This document shows, in pieces, positions 7,496 to 18,368 of a DNA stretch of 64,000 nt. The position numbers were made by a program, and so were the translations under genes. The notes beneath the pieces are model-generated. The model saw nothing but the letters and a program-made list of their open reading frames with translations, searched no databases and had not been told where the DNA came from. Each line of letters opens with the position of its first letter. Position 1 is the first letter of the stretch. The stretch is from Ruminococcaceae bacterium UBA6413 (GTDB taxonomy: Bacteria > Bacillota > Clostridia > Oscillospirales > Ruminococcaceae), in NCBI GenBank assembly GCA_002437415.1, contig DJPL01000074.1, positions 6,058 to 70,057 on the forward strand, read 5' to 3'.

Positions 7496-8079
7496 ATCAG
7501 TCCTACAATTTCCCCGATCTCTTTCCAGCTGTGAACCCGCCTGATATTCTCGTGCTCAAGCTCTCTGTTGTACGGCGTGTCAAACAGAAGCACCTGCACA
7601 CCGTTATCCGCCAAATACTTTGACACCTTCGGGTTATCGTCTATCATAATGTCAACGTTATATTTTTTGCACCCTCTCAGCTTATCGCCGTTTGAGTCCT
7701 TTTCGGTACAGAAATATGTCCCGTCAAAATTATAGTTATTTCTCTCTATCCAGTCGGTGTACAGCTTCTTGCTGAAAAGTCCGAGCGGATTTTTGTATGC
7801 CGCAAAGCGCCTTGCAGTGATCTGAAATACTCTGTGACCGCTTTTCTTAAAGCTCTCTATGACACTCAGCGAATTTTCTCTCGGGTGCGCATTTTTGCAG
7901 TATGAGAAAAAGTATCTCGCACCGAACATAGCTTCGCTTAGCTTTGAACAGCCGAAAACCTCGGTAGCCCTGTAGCCTGACGGGTCATTCGGTTCACGCT
8001 TAAACCACTTTTTGCCGTATTCGATTATAAATTCGGACAAGTCGGTGAGTACGCCGTCACAGTCTACGCCTATGTTCAT
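7483..8079 (-). CDS. HAD-superfamily 5'(3')-deoxyribonucleotidase-like protein
   Basis: A 198-residue HAD phosphatase. Motif I is DCDGVLTD at residues 6-13, with the nucleophile and acid Asp pair; motif II is the Thr in QITARR, and motif IV is IDDNPK in a VDIMIDDNP block. This resembles the NT5C-type 5' nucleotidase branch, which removes phosphate from (deoxy)nucleoside monophosphates in the cytoplasm, but substrate cannot be read from sequence. The last residues (MNNE and the stop codon) are encoded by the ATGAATAA repeats of an inserted miniature element, so the original C-terminus may have differed. A consensus promoter precedes it on the minus strand. Confidence 0.75.
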   Translation of the reverse strand: MNIGVDCDGVLTDLSEFIIEYGKKWFKREPNDPSGYRATEVFGCSKLSEAMFGARYFFSYCKNAHPRENSLSVIESFKKSGHRVFQITARRFAAYKNPLGLFSKKLYTDWIERNNYNFDGTYFCTEKDSNGDKLRGCKKYNVDIMIDDNPKVSKYLADNGVQVLLFDTPYNRELEHENIRRVHSWKEIGEIVGLMNNE

Positions 8080-8109
8080 ACAGTTCTCCTTAATGCTTGA
8101 TGTATATTT

Positions 8110-8138
8110 ATTATACTATCAAACAGACAGGTTGTCAA
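8110..8138 (-). promoter_or_regulatory. Sigma-A promoter of the HAD gene
   Basis: On the minus strand, TTGACA (8133-8138) and TATAAT (8110-8115) with a 17 bp spacer: a full consensus match about 30 bp upstream of the start codon. Confidence 0.8.
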
Positions 8139-8156
8139 ATAAATAAGCAGATGTGC

Positions 8157-8822
8157 TCAGTCGTTTTGGTAATTCAGATATGCGGGTATTTTTACAGTGC
8201 TTACTCTACCCATATATTGTGCGCGGTATTTGCTTTTGCCGATAGGTGTCAACACTCCGAGCGGAGTGATCTTACAGTCGCCGCCGTTCATCACGTCCCA
8301 GTCCTTATACCCTGTCTTGTAGCGCTTGAGATAATAATATGCTGTTCTGAGCTCTGCCGACTGAGTAGCAATATCATTCAGTATCCCGTCCTTTTCTTTC
8401 ATCGCTTCAAAGGTCGCCGCCAGCTGTATTGCATCGCCGACTATAGGGAGTGCGGCGGCAGGAGAATTCACCTTTACCGGTATCATTATGTTACAGCCTT
8501 TTGTGAATTTCATTTTGTAGCAACAGCCCGTTTCGTCGTGCATTATCTTAGTAAAGCGTTTCATTGTATCAAACTGTGCTCTTTTGACTATGTAGGCAAA
8601 TATGGTTATAATTCCGCCGAAAATCATCAGATAGATAAGTCCCTCGTTACCCATAACACCGGCTAAAACCGCAGCTCCGATAAAGCAGAGCACAATTGCT
8701 GAGGCGATTATCGTTATATGTGATTTTTTCGGCATGTCATCGTTCATTCCATACAGTCTGCATTTTGATATTATCGCTTCCTCTCCGCCGGGATAATTTG
8801 CTGTATATTCCTCGTAGGTCAT
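8157..8822 (-). CDS. Membrane protein of unknown function
   Basis: A 221-residue protein with a soluble N-terminus of about 33 residues, then two closely spaced transmembrane helices (about 36-55 and 62-79) forming a hairpin, then a soluble C-terminal region of about 140 residues that is probably cytoplasmic because basic residues (KKSH, VKRAQF) flank the helices on that side. The start TTG/ATG lies behind AAGGAGC. I do not recognise the family. It is convergent with nothing and lies just upstream of the HAD gene, but the HAD gene has its own promoter. The 180 bp to its right hold no recognisable gene. Confidence 0.6.
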   Translation of the reverse strand: MTYEEYTANYPGGEEAIISKCRLYGMNDDMPKKSHITIIASAIVLCFIGAAVLAGVMGNEGLIYLMIFGGIITIFAYIVKRAQFDTMKRFTKIMHDETGCCYKMKFTKGCNIMIPVKVNSPAAALPIVGDAIQLAATFEAMKEKDGILNDIATQSAELRTAYYYLKRYKTGYKDWDVMNGGDCKITPLGVLTPIGKSKYRAQYMGRVSTVKIPAYLNYQND

Positions 8823-9003
8823 AGTTGCTCCTTGGTCAGTGATTTTTAGCTATAATAGCACAGAACAGATAAAACAGCTACCGTGAATATATAAAAACAG
8901 GGTAAAATTATATTAAAGTCACATGGGTATTTGCTGAGCAACACAAAAACCGCCGTTCTATGACAGCGGTCTTGCCGTTATTAAATTATTTGTTTGTGTA
9001 ATC

Positions 9004-9313
9004 CCGCCGTTTTGATAGCCTAAGTAAATCGCTATCGTTTCAAAAGGCGGAATTTACAACGGCTCACAGCCGCCCGCCGTTTTGCTAGCCTAAGTAAATC
9101 GCAATCGTTTCAAAAGGCGGAATTGTCAGCGGCGACCCGCCGCCGCAACAAAAAAAGCGGTCACAGCTTATCGCCATGAACGCTCATATTCAAATTATTG
9201 CTTTGTGTGACCCCGCCGTTCCGCTATCGTTTGCTAATCGCAAACACTTTCAAAGGCGGAATTTGGAGCGGCACATTGCCGCAAAGGCGGAATTTGGAGC
9301 GGCACATTGCCGC
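9004..9313. repeat. Tandem palindromic repeat array 1
   Basis: Two copies at 70 bp period (CCGCCG at 9004 and 9074) share a dyad CCGCCGTTTTGATAGC with GCTATCGTTTCAAAAGGCGG, joined by CTAAGTAAAT. A decayed third copy starts at 9213, and a 31 bp unit (AAAGGCGGAATTTGGAGCGG and following) is repeated at 9252 and 9283. A short related dyad sits near 8950. Read in reverse, the units carry AATTCCGCCTTTTG preceded by GGGCGGCTGTG, which closely matches the start of the array at 57078. Nothing here is coding. The array ends at the stop of ricT. Confidence 0.75.
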
Positions 9314-9320
9314 CCGCCCG

Positions 9321-10187
9321 CTAGTCTTCGAGGCCTTTGAGGGCTTGGATCTCTTCTTTCTTTATTCTTATCTTGCCGTCCTTGAGAAGCTTTACATCTT
9401 CACGCTTGAAAGCGGTGGCGGCGGCATCGGGATTTTTGTCAAGCTTTACCTTGAGTACACCTGTAAGCAGGTTAGCGTCCTCGACAATACCCCTGCCCTC
9501 GGCAGTTTCGACAAGTGCGCCGACCTTGGGCGTTATTGAAAGAAGCTCCTCATAGCAGTTCTGCTCGTACTTAAGACAGCACATCAGTCTGCCGCAGGTG
9601 CCCGAAATCTTTGTCGGATTGAGTGACAGCGACTGCTCCTTTGCCATCTTTATCGATACAGGCTGGAATTCGCCGAGGAAGGTCTTACAGCAGAACGGTC
9701 TGCCGCAGATGCCAAGTCCTCCGAGCATCTTTGCCTCGTCACGGACACCTATCTGACGCAGTTCGATTCTCGTGCGGTAAACCGATGCGAGATCCTTTAC
9801 AAGCTCTCTGAAATCGACCCTGTTTTCAGCTGTGAAGTAGAACAGTATCTTGCTCCCGTCAAAGGTACAGTCAATGTCGATAGGCTTCATATCAAGCTTG
9901 TGCTCGGCTATCTTTCGGGTAAAGACCTTCATTATTTCCTGTTCCTTTTCGCGGTTCTTCCGCTGTATGTCAAGATCTCTGGCGGTCGCAATGCGCATAA
10001 TGCTCTTAAGCGGCTGTACGACCTTGCTGTCATCTACCTTACGGTTTGCGATAACGACCTCGCCGCATTCTATGCCTCTCGCGGTCTCCACTATGACGTG
10101 GCTGCCGCATTCTATTTTATTGCCGGAGGGGGAGAAGTAATATATCTTTCCGACATCTTTAAATCTGACTCCTATTATCTCAGTCAT
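9321..10187 (-). CDS. ricT: RicT (YaaT/PSP1 family) regulatory-iron-sulphur protein
   Basis: A 288-residue PSP1-domain protein. In Bacillus subtilis RicT works in the RicA-RicF-RicT complex, which affects RNase Y-dependent mRNA processing, sporulation and biofilm formation and binds Fe-S clusters. Conserved Cys-rich motifs are present: CGRPFCCKTF and CGRLMCCLKYE in the middle third. The C-terminal tail is highly basic and acidic. It follows holB by 23 bp in the same direction, as in Bacillus. The neighbouring tandem palindrome array begins right after its stop. Confidence 0.93.
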   Translation of the reverse strand: MTEIIGVRFKDVGKIYYFSPSGNKIECGSHVIVETARGIECGEVVIANRKVDDSKVVQPLKSIMRIATARDLDIQRKNREKEQEIMKVFTRKIAEHKLDMKPIDIDCTFDGSKILFYFTAENRVDFRELVKDLASVYRTRIELRQIGVRDEAKMLGGLGICGRPFCCKTFLGEFQPVSIKMAKEQSLSLNPTKISGTCGRLMCCLKYEQNCYEELLSITPKVGALVETAEGRGIVEDANLLTGVLKVKLDKNPDAAATAFKREDVKLLKDGKIRIKKEEIQALKGLED

Positions 10188-10210
10188 TTATATTCCTTTC
10201 CAATCGGTGT

Positions 10211-11173
10211 CTATTCAAGCACACCGAACAGCTTAGCGGGCATATACGCCTGCATAAGCTTAACATTTATATTTGTTCCGTCAAGTAACGCAAGCTCCGA
10301 CAGCACTTCGTAAAGGCTGTACAGCCTTGCCTTGGTAAGCTTTTTAAGCGGAGCTGTCTGCGGCGAATTATCGCCTGTTTCAAGCTCGCGCAGAGCTTCT
10401 GTGACACGCTCGTACAGTATAGCCGTGACGGCGGACAGATCTTCTCTTGTCGTACAGCTCGATAAGACCGCCGCGGCTGAATATTCGTCCTTGCGCGACA
10501 GTGCTCCGATCAGCTTTTCTGCCGTGTCATAAAGTCGTATCCGCTTTTCGTCGGACAATATGCCGAGTATCCTGCCGGGATTATTGCCGTACAGCTCTAC
10601 AGACGATTTTGCGGTATCCGCATCTATTCCGTTATATTCAAGGCAGGAGACGCACTCGTCCTGCGTCATTTCGGAAACGGCGATCGTCACAAGTCTTGAC
10701 ATGATCGTTTCAAGCACTGCGGAGGTGTTCGAGCAGGTGAAAATGTAGCGGTTATGCTCGGACGGCTCTTCGATGGCTTTCAGCAGGACGTTCTGCTGTT
10801 CTTCCGTCATATCTTCGCAGTCCTCGTAGATAAATACGCGCGTATCTCCGTCATTCGGCAGAGTAGAAGCAAAGCGCACATTGTCGCGGATATTTTCCTT
10901 GATGTATTTTTCGCCTTTAACGTATATCACATCGGCGTGCTCGCCCGATATGATGTTTTTACAGCTTCTGCACTTGCCGCATGGCACACCGCCTGAGGGA
11001 GAAGCACACAGAGAAAGCATAGCACACCATTTTGCAAGGGTACGCTTGCCAAGTCCTTTTTCACCTGTGAAGATTATTCCGTGAGGGAGTCTGCCGTTCT
11101 CTGCCATTTCCGATAACAGAGCGGTTTCACGCTGTTTGCCGAACAGCTTTATGCTGTCAATATCGCCCGGCAT
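10211..11173 (-). CDS. holB: DNA polymerase III delta' subunit
   Basis: A 320-residue clamp-loader subunit. The AAA+ core has a P-loop-like GEKGLGKRT (about 37-45), a zinc module with CGKCRSC (about 65-71), the Walker B-type segment VFIYEDCEDM and the sensor-type IEEPSEHNRYIFTCSN. Its C-terminal collar domain is short. Its start codon shares one base with the darA stop, and ricT follows, the conserved yaaQ-holB-yaaT order. Compared with Bacillus, yaaR between darA and holB is missing. Confidence 0.92.
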   Translation of the reverse strand: MPGDIDSIKLFGKQRETALLSEMAENGRLPHGIIFTGEKGLGKRTLAKWCAMLSLCASPSGGVPCGKCRSCKNIISGEHADVIYVKGEKYIKENIRDNVRFASTLPNDGDTRVFIYEDCEDMTEEQQNVLLKAIEEPSEHNRYIFTCSNTSAVLETIMSRLVTIAVSEMTQDECVSCLEYNGIDADTAKSSVELYGNNPGRILGILSDEKRIRLYDTAEKLIGALSRKDEYSAAAVLSSCTTREDLSAVTAILYERVTEALRELETGDNSPQTAPLKKLTKARLYSLYEVLSELALLDGTNINVKLMQAYMPAKLFGVLE

Positions 11174-11496
11174 CAGACCTTCTCAAATCTCTCTATGTTG
11201 GTTACGAAAATAGTTGCACCGCCTACAAATACTTCTACAGGGAAGCTAGTGTAGCTTCCTACGCCGTAAGAAGCGGCAGAGGGTACAAACTGCTTTCTCT
11301 TGTGCGAGTGATCCTTGATTATGGCGATTATCTCGTCGATCTTATCATCTTCAGAGCAGATGAGGAAGGTCGTGTTTCCCGACATTAAAAAGCCGCCTGT
11401 AGAAGCAAGCTTTGTAGCCTGAAAACCTGCCTGTGTAAGAGATGAAGATACCGAGTGGGCATCATCGTTGTTCACGATAGCGTATATAAGCTTCAT
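11173..11496 (-). CDS. darA: Cyclic-di-AMP receptor DarA/PstA (PII-like)
   Basis: A 107-residue PII-like protein that binds cyclic di-AMP as a trimer. The characteristic segments are present: an N-terminal MKLIYAIVNNDDA strand, the T-loop region STGGFLMSGNTTFLI, and the C-terminal VGGATIFVTNIERFEKV. Downstream partners of DarA are still unclear in any species. It is the third gene of the leftward operon and overlaps holB by one base. The 100 bp up to the decarboxylase gene contain a possible ribosome site (GAAAGGACGG) but no clear separate promoter. Confidence 0.93.
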   Translation of the reverse strand: MKLIYAIVNNDDAHSVSSSLTQAGFQATKLASTGGFLMSGNTTFLICSEDDKIDEIIAIIKDHSHKRKQFVPSAASYGVGSYTSFPVEVFVGGATIFVTNIERFEKV

Positions 11497-11598
11497 AAAG
11501 ATTACCGTCCTTTCTGTAGCCGGTTATTCTTGTGGGTTTGATATTCAAAATAAGTATAACACATTTCGGGTAGAAAGTAAAGTTTAAAACGTGAGATA

Positions 11599-12939
11599 TT
11601 ATACTGTAACGGAGATGTCGGCTACGCCCTTGTCGCGCAGAACGCGGGCGGCATCTATCGTTATCGTTTCGCCCGGCATTATAAGCGGTATCCCGGGAGG
11701 GCAGGGCGCGGCGGCACAGGCGCAGGTCTTGCCGACCGTCATCATCACAGGTAGCTTTACCTTGCCCGAAAAATACGCCTTTGCGGGTGAGCAGGCGGCC
11801 TGCGTCCTGATATGTATCGGGGGAGAGGGCAGTCTGCGTACAAATATCGAGTGCGGAGGGTTTGCTGTCAGCACGGTCTTTATCGTTTCAAAATCAACAT
11901 CGGTGCTGGAGTAGCCGAAAAGAAGTACGCACTTGTATTCGTCGGCGTATTCGCACTCAATGCCGAAATCGCTCAGCATCTGAGCCATGGCATAACCGGT
12001 GGAATGTATTGCCGCGCAGTCGAAGGTTATCCTCATATAATCGCTCGGGGAGAGGGTGTAGCCGATATCGGCGGTGTGCTGTTTGAGCGCTGTCACCTTG
12101 TTACAGATCCCTGATATTGCGAGCGGCTTTTCCGTTAACGTCCTGTTGCATCGGTCAAGGCTGTCGAGGATAAGATAGCTCGGACTTGATGTGGCGACAA
12201 GCGACATGGCTTCCTTTGCCTGCATACAGTATTTTTCGTTTGCTATGTGGAGATATGCGCCGCCTGTAAGGACGGGAAGTGTCTTGTGGGCGCTGTCCGC
12301 GCACATATCCGCGCCGAGCGTTATCGGGTGCAGATCGATCGGTGCAAATTTAAGATATGCTCCGTGAGCGTTGTCAACCAGCAGAGGTATACCGTGAGAA
12401 TGGCATACATCGGCTATAGCGGAAATATCGCTCATTTCGCCGTAATAATCTATCGAATTTATAAATACCGCAAGCGTCCTTGAATTTATTTTCGCTTCTA
12501 TGCTTTCAGGGGTAACTGCGGCACTGAGATATTTTTCGGGATATACCCATGAGGGGGTGAGCCCAAGCAGAACGCAGGAATTTATAAAACTGCGGTGAGA
12601 ATATCTGCACGCCACTATATGGTCCTTGCCGTTGCCGCGCATTTTTGCGAGAGTAAGCATAGTCTGAATGGCAAGCGTGCTACCCGAGCAGGAGTACAGC
12701 GTCCTTTTACTTTCGAACAGCCTTGACGCGTTTTTTTCGCTGAGCGCTATTATGCCCTTACCGCCGTTTGTGTCGGTGTCATAAAGACTGTCCGCACCGT
12801 TTATCTCGGTAATGTCAAGCGGATTTTCCGTTCCCTTATGTCCGGGCATATAACAGCGTATCGTATGACTTTCACTGTTTTTTACAAGAAAATCATGTAT
12901 CGGTGTTGTCATTTCTTCGATTAAATTTGAAATATCCAT
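11599..12939 (-). CDS. Orn/Lys/Arg-type decarboxylase (fold-type I, short form)
   Basis: A 446-residue PLP enzyme of the family that contains Bacillus SpeA/YaaO. MPGHKG (31-36) and the ADSAHKTLP block with Lys219, the Schiff-base lysine, are diagnostic; DNAHGAY holds the PLP-ring Asp. The C-terminal domain is present though compact. It would decarboxylate lysine, ornithine or arginine to a diamine or agmatine; the exact substrate cannot be told from sequence. Its place next to darA-holB mirrors yaaO-tmk-yaaQ in Bacillus, except that tmk (thymidylate kinase) is absent. It shares one base with the GNAT gene before it. Confidence 0.88.
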   Translation of the reverse strand: MDISNLIEEMTTPIHDFLVKNSESHTIRCYMPGHKGTENPLDITEINGADSLYDTDTNGGKGIIALSEKNASRLFESKRTLYSCSGSTLAIQTMLTLAKMRGNGKDHIVACRYSHRSFINSCVLLGLTPSWVYPEKYLSAAVTPESIEAKINSRTLAVFINSIDYYGEMSDISAIADVCHSHGIPLLVDNAHGAYLKFAPIDLHPITLGADMCADSAHKTLPVLTGGAYLHIANEKYCMQAKEAMSLVATSSPSYLILDSLDRCNRTLTEKPLAISGICNKVTALKQHTADIGYTLSPSDYMRITFDCAAIHSTGYAMAQMLSDFGIECEYADEYKCVLLFGYSSTDVDFETIKTVLTANPPHSIFVRRLPSPPIHIRTQAACSPAKAYFSGKVKLPVMMTVGKTCACAAAPCPPGIPLIMPGETITIDAARVLRDKGVADISVTV

Positions 12940-13379
12940 CAGGTATCATTCCTTATCATTTCGTTTATTGCTTTATTCCTGTAAGCAAGATCGTGCCGTT
13001 CGGTAAAGCCGAGCTTTTCCCAGAATTCGTTACCGCTCTCGTTGCATTTGAAAACCACGAGTGCGACCTTATTTATTCCGATATTTTTCATAGCGTCCAT
13101 AACCGTGTTGACAAGAGCGGTCGCTATCCCTCTTTTGCGGTACTGCGGGTCTACCGCGGTGTGATAAATATAGCCTCTGCGCCCGTCTGAGCCCGCCAAT
13201 ATAACGCCTACGACTTTATCGTCCTCGTGAGCCGTAAAGCAGGTATCGGGATTGCGCTTAAGAAACGTATTTATGCCTTGTTCGCTGTCGTCGAGATTGT
13301 TAAGTCCCATGCCCTTGCAGGACAGCCACAGCTCATAAACATCGCGGTAATTTCCGGGTGTCATTTTTGTTATTTTCAT
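12939..13379 (-). CDS. GNAT-family N-acetyltransferase
   Basis: A 146-residue GNAT domain with the acetyl-CoA loop RKRGIATALVNTVM (about 86-99, the R/Q-x-x-G-x-A pattern) and the preceding strand GYIYHTAVDPQYR. Similar to YpeA-like acetyltransferases; the C-terminal SGNEFWEKLGF motif also fits. The acceptor substrate is unknown. It is the first gene of the leftward operon with decarboxylase-darA-holB-ricT and has a near-consensus promoter and an AAAAGGGG ribosome site. Confidence 0.85.
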   Translation of the reverse strand: MKITKMTPGNYRDVYELWLSCKGMGLNNLDDSEQGINTFLKRNPDTCFTAHEDDKVVGVILAGSDGRRGYIYHTAVDPQYRKRGIATALVNTVMDAMKNIGINKVALVVFKCNESGNEFWEKLGFTERHDLAYRNKAINEMIRNDT

Positions 13380-13402
13380 ATTTCATTTCCCCTTTTCTTT
13401 TT

Positions 13403-13431
13403 ATTCTATCATAAATTTCTGAGATTTTCAA
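13403..13431 (-). promoter_or_regulatory. Sigma-A promoter of the GNAT-decarboxylase-darA-holB-ricT operon
   Basis: On the minus strand TTGAAA (13426-13431) and TAGAAT (13403-13408), spacer 17 bp, about 24 bp upstream of the GNAT start. Confidence 0.7.
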
Positions 13432-13460
13432 TTTTTTTGTAATAAAAAAATAAAAAAAGG

Positions 13461-13489
13461 TTGAATTATTTGCGGATTTTCATTATAAT
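13461..13489 (+). promoter_or_regulatory. Sigma-A promoter of the FtsA-like gene
   Basis: TTGAAT (13461-13466) and TATAAT (13484-13489), spacer 17 bp; a 90 nt leader follows. Confidence 0.7.
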
Positions 13490-13585
13490 TATAATCAGCA
13501 GTAGTACGAAATACGAAAAATTAAATCAAAAATACTTTGTAAGCCTTTGCAGGTTTACGGGGTTTTAAGAAAGGGAGTAAATAAA

Positions 13586-15763
13586 ATGCCCGCACCAAAA
13601 AGAAGAGGAAGACCGAGAAAGGAAGCGACCGCCGCTAAGACCTTAGCGGAAAACAAATCTGCGGCAAAGAAGTCGGCGGCTGAGAAAACGGCGGCAAGGA
13701 AGCCGTCATCTGCGGCTAAGAAGACGCTCAGATCGCAGGGCGAAACTGTGTTCGCGCTGGATATCGGAACGAGGACGGTTGTCGGAGTACTCGGATATAT
13801 GGACGGCGAGGTGTTCCGTGTGACGGATACCGAGAGCGTTCCGCACTTAAAGCGCGCGATGATAGACGGACAGGTCGAGGATATAGAGCAGGTCGCGAAG
13901 GTGGCGAGAACAGTCAAGGAAACGCTTGAACAGAGAAACGGCATCAGGCTTACAGAGGTATCGGTAGCCGCGGCGGGACGTGCTCTGAAGACATATCGCG
14001 TGTCGATGGACTTTGACGTGTCGGACAAGAATACCATAACTGCGGATATGGTACGAACCATGGAATATGAAACGATACAAAAAGCTCAAAGCGGGATCGA
14101 CGAAAAATTCCGTGAAGAGGAAGCGGTATTTTATTGTGTCGGTCATTCGGTAGTTCATTATTATCTTGATGACTATGCAATGGCAAACCTTGAGGGGCAC
14201 AAAGGTGATAAAGTGACAATAGACCTTATCGGTGCATTTTTGCCCGAGGTCGTTGTCGAGGGCTTATATGCCGTTACCGATAAGACGGGTCTTAAGGTCA
14301 AGAGTATGACACTGGAGCCTATCGCCGCGATGAACGTTATAATTCCGCCCGAGATAAGGCTTATAAACATTGCGCTTGTCGATATCGGTGCGGGTACATC
14401 GGATATTGCTGTCGCACGTGACGGTGCGATCGTCGCTTATGCTATGGCAACGGTCGCGGGCGATGAGATAAGCGAGGATATAGTTAGAAAGTTCTTTGTT
14501 GACTTCAATATGGCGGAGAGTATGAAGATACAGGCGAGCGGTGACGCGGACAGCATTACATATCGCGATATCTTCGGCAGGGAGCAGACTATGACCAAGG
14601 CGGATTTCTTTGAAAAGTGCAGTCCGTCGGTCGACAGCCTTGCGGACGTGATAAGTCAGACGGTCTGCGACGCGAACGGTCAGAGCCCCGCGGCAATGTT
14701 CCTTATAGGCGGCGGCAGTATGGCAAACGGGCTTACGGACGCGCTTGCAGAGAAGCTCGGAATTGACCCCGGAAGAGTGGCTGTCGGCGGTCAGGAATTT
14801 ATGAAGAATGTCGATGTCGGTGACAGAAAGCTGGGTCCCGAATATGTAACGCCTGTAGGCATTGCGGTCACTGCTTGCACGAATATGGCGTATGACTTCT
14901 CGACCGTGACGCTCAACGGCGAGCAGGTGAGAGTGTTCGATACAAAGTCGCTCAGCGTGTTTGAGCTTCTGGGCTCGGCGGGCTACAGGACATCTCAGAT
15001 AATGGGACACAGCGGCGCGGGACTTAAGTTTACGCTGAACGGCGAAACAAAGATACTCAAGGGTACTGCGTTCACACCTGCAATAATCACGGTGAACGGC
15101 AAGCCTGCCGCGCTTACGACAAAGATAAAGCAGGGCGATGATATCATACTTGTGCCTGCGGTGAACGGTGAGAACGCCCACGCATTTATCCGCGACTACG
15201 CAGATGATCTTTCCAAGGCGGGAGTTATATTCTGCGGTGAAAATGCGGTTGCGGGAAAGCGTGCTTATGTGAACGGCAGGGAGGTCGGCACGGACTATGA
15301 GATACAGCCGCTCGACAACGTAGAAATACACGACGCGAGAACGCTTGGCGCATTCCTTATGCAGTACGGCGGAGATACCGAAACGGCACAGGTGTATGTG
15401 AACGGACAGACTCAGCCCGAAAGCTATATCCTCAAAAACGGAGATATACTGGGCTTTGATAAGGGAACGGCGGCATCGGCTGTACCTGCGGAGGCGGTCG
15501 AGGAAAAGGTATATGCGGAGGTTCAGCCCGAAGCTTCACAAGGACAGGACGGCTATGTATCGATCATATTCAACGGCAGTCCGACAGATCTTCCCGAAAA
15601 GGAAAGCAAGACACCGTATATGCTTATCGACCTGTTTGAAAGAGCGAATATCGATATTGAAAATCCCACACGCAGACTTGTACTCAGCATAAACGGCGGC
15701 AGTGCGAAGTTCACTGACAAGATACAGTCGGGCGATATAGTGGTCATAAAGCAGGAGGACTGA
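13586..15763 (+). CDS. FtsA/PilM-like actin-fold protein with C-terminal beta-grasp-like repeats
   Basis: A 725-residue protein starting at ATG 13586 behind AAGGGAG; the upstream extension to 13547 lacks a ribosome site. The N-terminus is a basic, Ala/Lys-rich tail that opens with RRGRPRKEA, an AT-hook-like motif. Residues about 50-470 form an FtsA/PilM-type actin-like ATPase: VFALDIGTRTVVGVLGY (phosphate 1) and LVDIGAGTSDIAVARDG (phosphate 2) followed by a GGGSMANGL adenosine motif. About 250 C-terminal residues hold at least three similar segments with VNGKPAAL, VNGREVGTDYE and VNGQTQPESY that look like small beta-grasp (ThiS/SLBB-like) units. It is not ordinary FtsA because the membrane-targeting helix is absent and the tail is added. 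The GH26 lipoprotein gene starts two bases after the stop, so the two form an operon. Role unknown. Confidence 0.75.
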   Translation: MPAPKRRGRPRKEATAAKTLAENKSAAKKSAAEKTAARKPSSAAKKTLRSQGETVFALDIGTRTVVGVLGYMDGEVFRVTDTESVPHLKRAMIDGQVEDIEQVAKVARTVKETLEQRNGIRLTEVSVAAAGRALKTYRVSMDFDVSDKNTITADMVRTMEYETIQKAQSGIDEKFREEEAVFYCVGHSVVHYYLDDYAMANLEGHKGDKVTIDLIGAFLPEVVVEGLYAVTDKTGLKVKSMTLEPIAAMNVIIPPEIRLINIALVDIGAGTSDIAVARDGAIVAYAMATVAGDEISEDIVRKFFVDFNMAESMKIQASGDADSITYRDIFGREQTMTKADFFEKCSPSVDSLADVISQTVCDANGQSPAAMFLIGGGSMANGLTDALAEKLGIDPGRVAVGGQEFMKNVDVGDRKLGPEYVTPVGIAVTACTNMAYDFSTVTLNGEQVRVFDTKSLSVFELLGSAGYRTSQIMGHSGAGLKFTLNGETKILKGTAFTPAIITVNGKPAALTTKIKQGDDIILVPAVNGENAHAFIRDYADDLSKAGVIFCGENAVAGKRAYVNGREVGTDYEIQPLDNVEIHDARTLGAFLMQYGGDTETAQVYVNGQTQPESYILKNGDILGFDKGTAASAVPAEAVEEKVYAEVQPEASQGQDGYVSIIFNGSPTDLPEKESKTPYMLIDLFERANIDIENPTRRLVLSINGGSAKFTDKIQSGDIVVIKQED

Positions 15764-15764
15764 C

Positions 15765-17560
<1,796 letters not shown>

Positions 17561-17874
17561 TGTAATATGAACGTTGCAGGTATCGCGAAGAATGGCTGTA
17601 TTTGAAGTAAACGAGCCTTGCCGCAAGCCAGCTCCCTTTGGCAAGGGAGCCAAGAATTAGTGCTTGGCGGAGCGTGTTGTTCTTTTTTGAATGATGTTGG
17701 GTTTTATAGAGGTTTGGAGTTAAGTATGTTGGCGGTATAATGCAGGAACGATCGGGGGCGAAAGGTTTGTGTAAGCGGGAAAGGCGCTAATTAGCTTTGT
17801 TTTAGTACATATATCTCGGGATAGTAAGATTTCGGAAATTTCGATGAGCGGATAAATTCACAAATAAATATTAA

Positions 17875-17921
17875 CACCTCGGCTGTGCGGTAAAACGACC
17901 GCATAGCCGAGGTGCTTTTTT
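17875..17921. terminator. Strong hairpin terminator next to the ImmA gene
   Basis: CACCTCGGCT(G)TGCGGT pairs with ACCGCA(T)AGCCGAGGTG and is followed on the plus strand by CTTTTTTT. It abuts the minus-strand ImmA stop codon; on that strand the trailing sequence is TTAATATTTATTT, so it may work in both directions. Confidence 0.8.
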
Positions 17922-18327
17922 ATTCTCCGTTATAAAGTCCGTAGTAGACTAGCGCTTCTTTCATAAAATGCTCGGTGACATTGAAATGATCCGCAAGCTG
18001 CCACAACTCGGTAAGTCCGCCGCGGATAGCCTTTACTATCACCCGGCGCGAAAACGTATTGCATATTGCCCAGGCGGTCGCTCTGCGCTCGCATCTGCCG
18101 CGCGGGATAACCGGACAGGTTTCGTCATAAAATGCGCCTGTCATACAATGCCCGAGCTCATGGGAGGTTTTTTCCTTAAGGTCGGCAAATCCCGAGACCT
18201 TGCGCGGATCGATGGCGATAATGCACATTCCGTCCATACACTGGCTCATCGCGCCCTCTTTGCCGTACATAGGCATATCAACTATCAGTATATCATTATC
18301 CTGCGCTATTTTAAGCATATGTTCCAA
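17920..18327 (-). CDS. ImmA/IrrE-family metallopeptidase
   Basis: A 135-residue protein with HELGH (residues about 57-61), the zinc-binding active site of M78 peptidases, and a downstream CERRATAWA block that supplies the third ligand region. ImmA of ICEBs1 cleaves or inactivates the phage-like ImmR repressor after a host signal such as DNA damage. The XRE repressor gene is 41 bp upstream in the same direction, the classical ImmR-ImmA pair. It is probably the inducer-sensing half of the switch for the prophage-like island to the right. Confidence 0.88.
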   Translation of the reverse strand: MEHMLKIAQDNDILIVDMPMYGKEGAMSQCMDGMCIIAIDPRKVSGFADLKEKTSHELGHCMTGAFYDETCPVIPRGRCERRATAWAICNTFSRRVIVKAIRGGLTELWQLADHFNVTEHFMKEALVYYGLYNGE

Positions 18328-18368
18328 TTATACGTTCCTCCTCCCGGCTGTACGTTTTGTATGTCCGA

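Noticed and set aside
9004..9313. CRISPR array
   Set aside because: The units vary, are palindromic throughout, and lack unique spacers of even length; no cas genes.
14264..15331. Open frame of 355 codons opposite the FtsA-like gene
   Set aside because: The plus-strand gene has clear actin-fold motifs and its own promoter and ribosome site; the opposite frame has no recognisable content.
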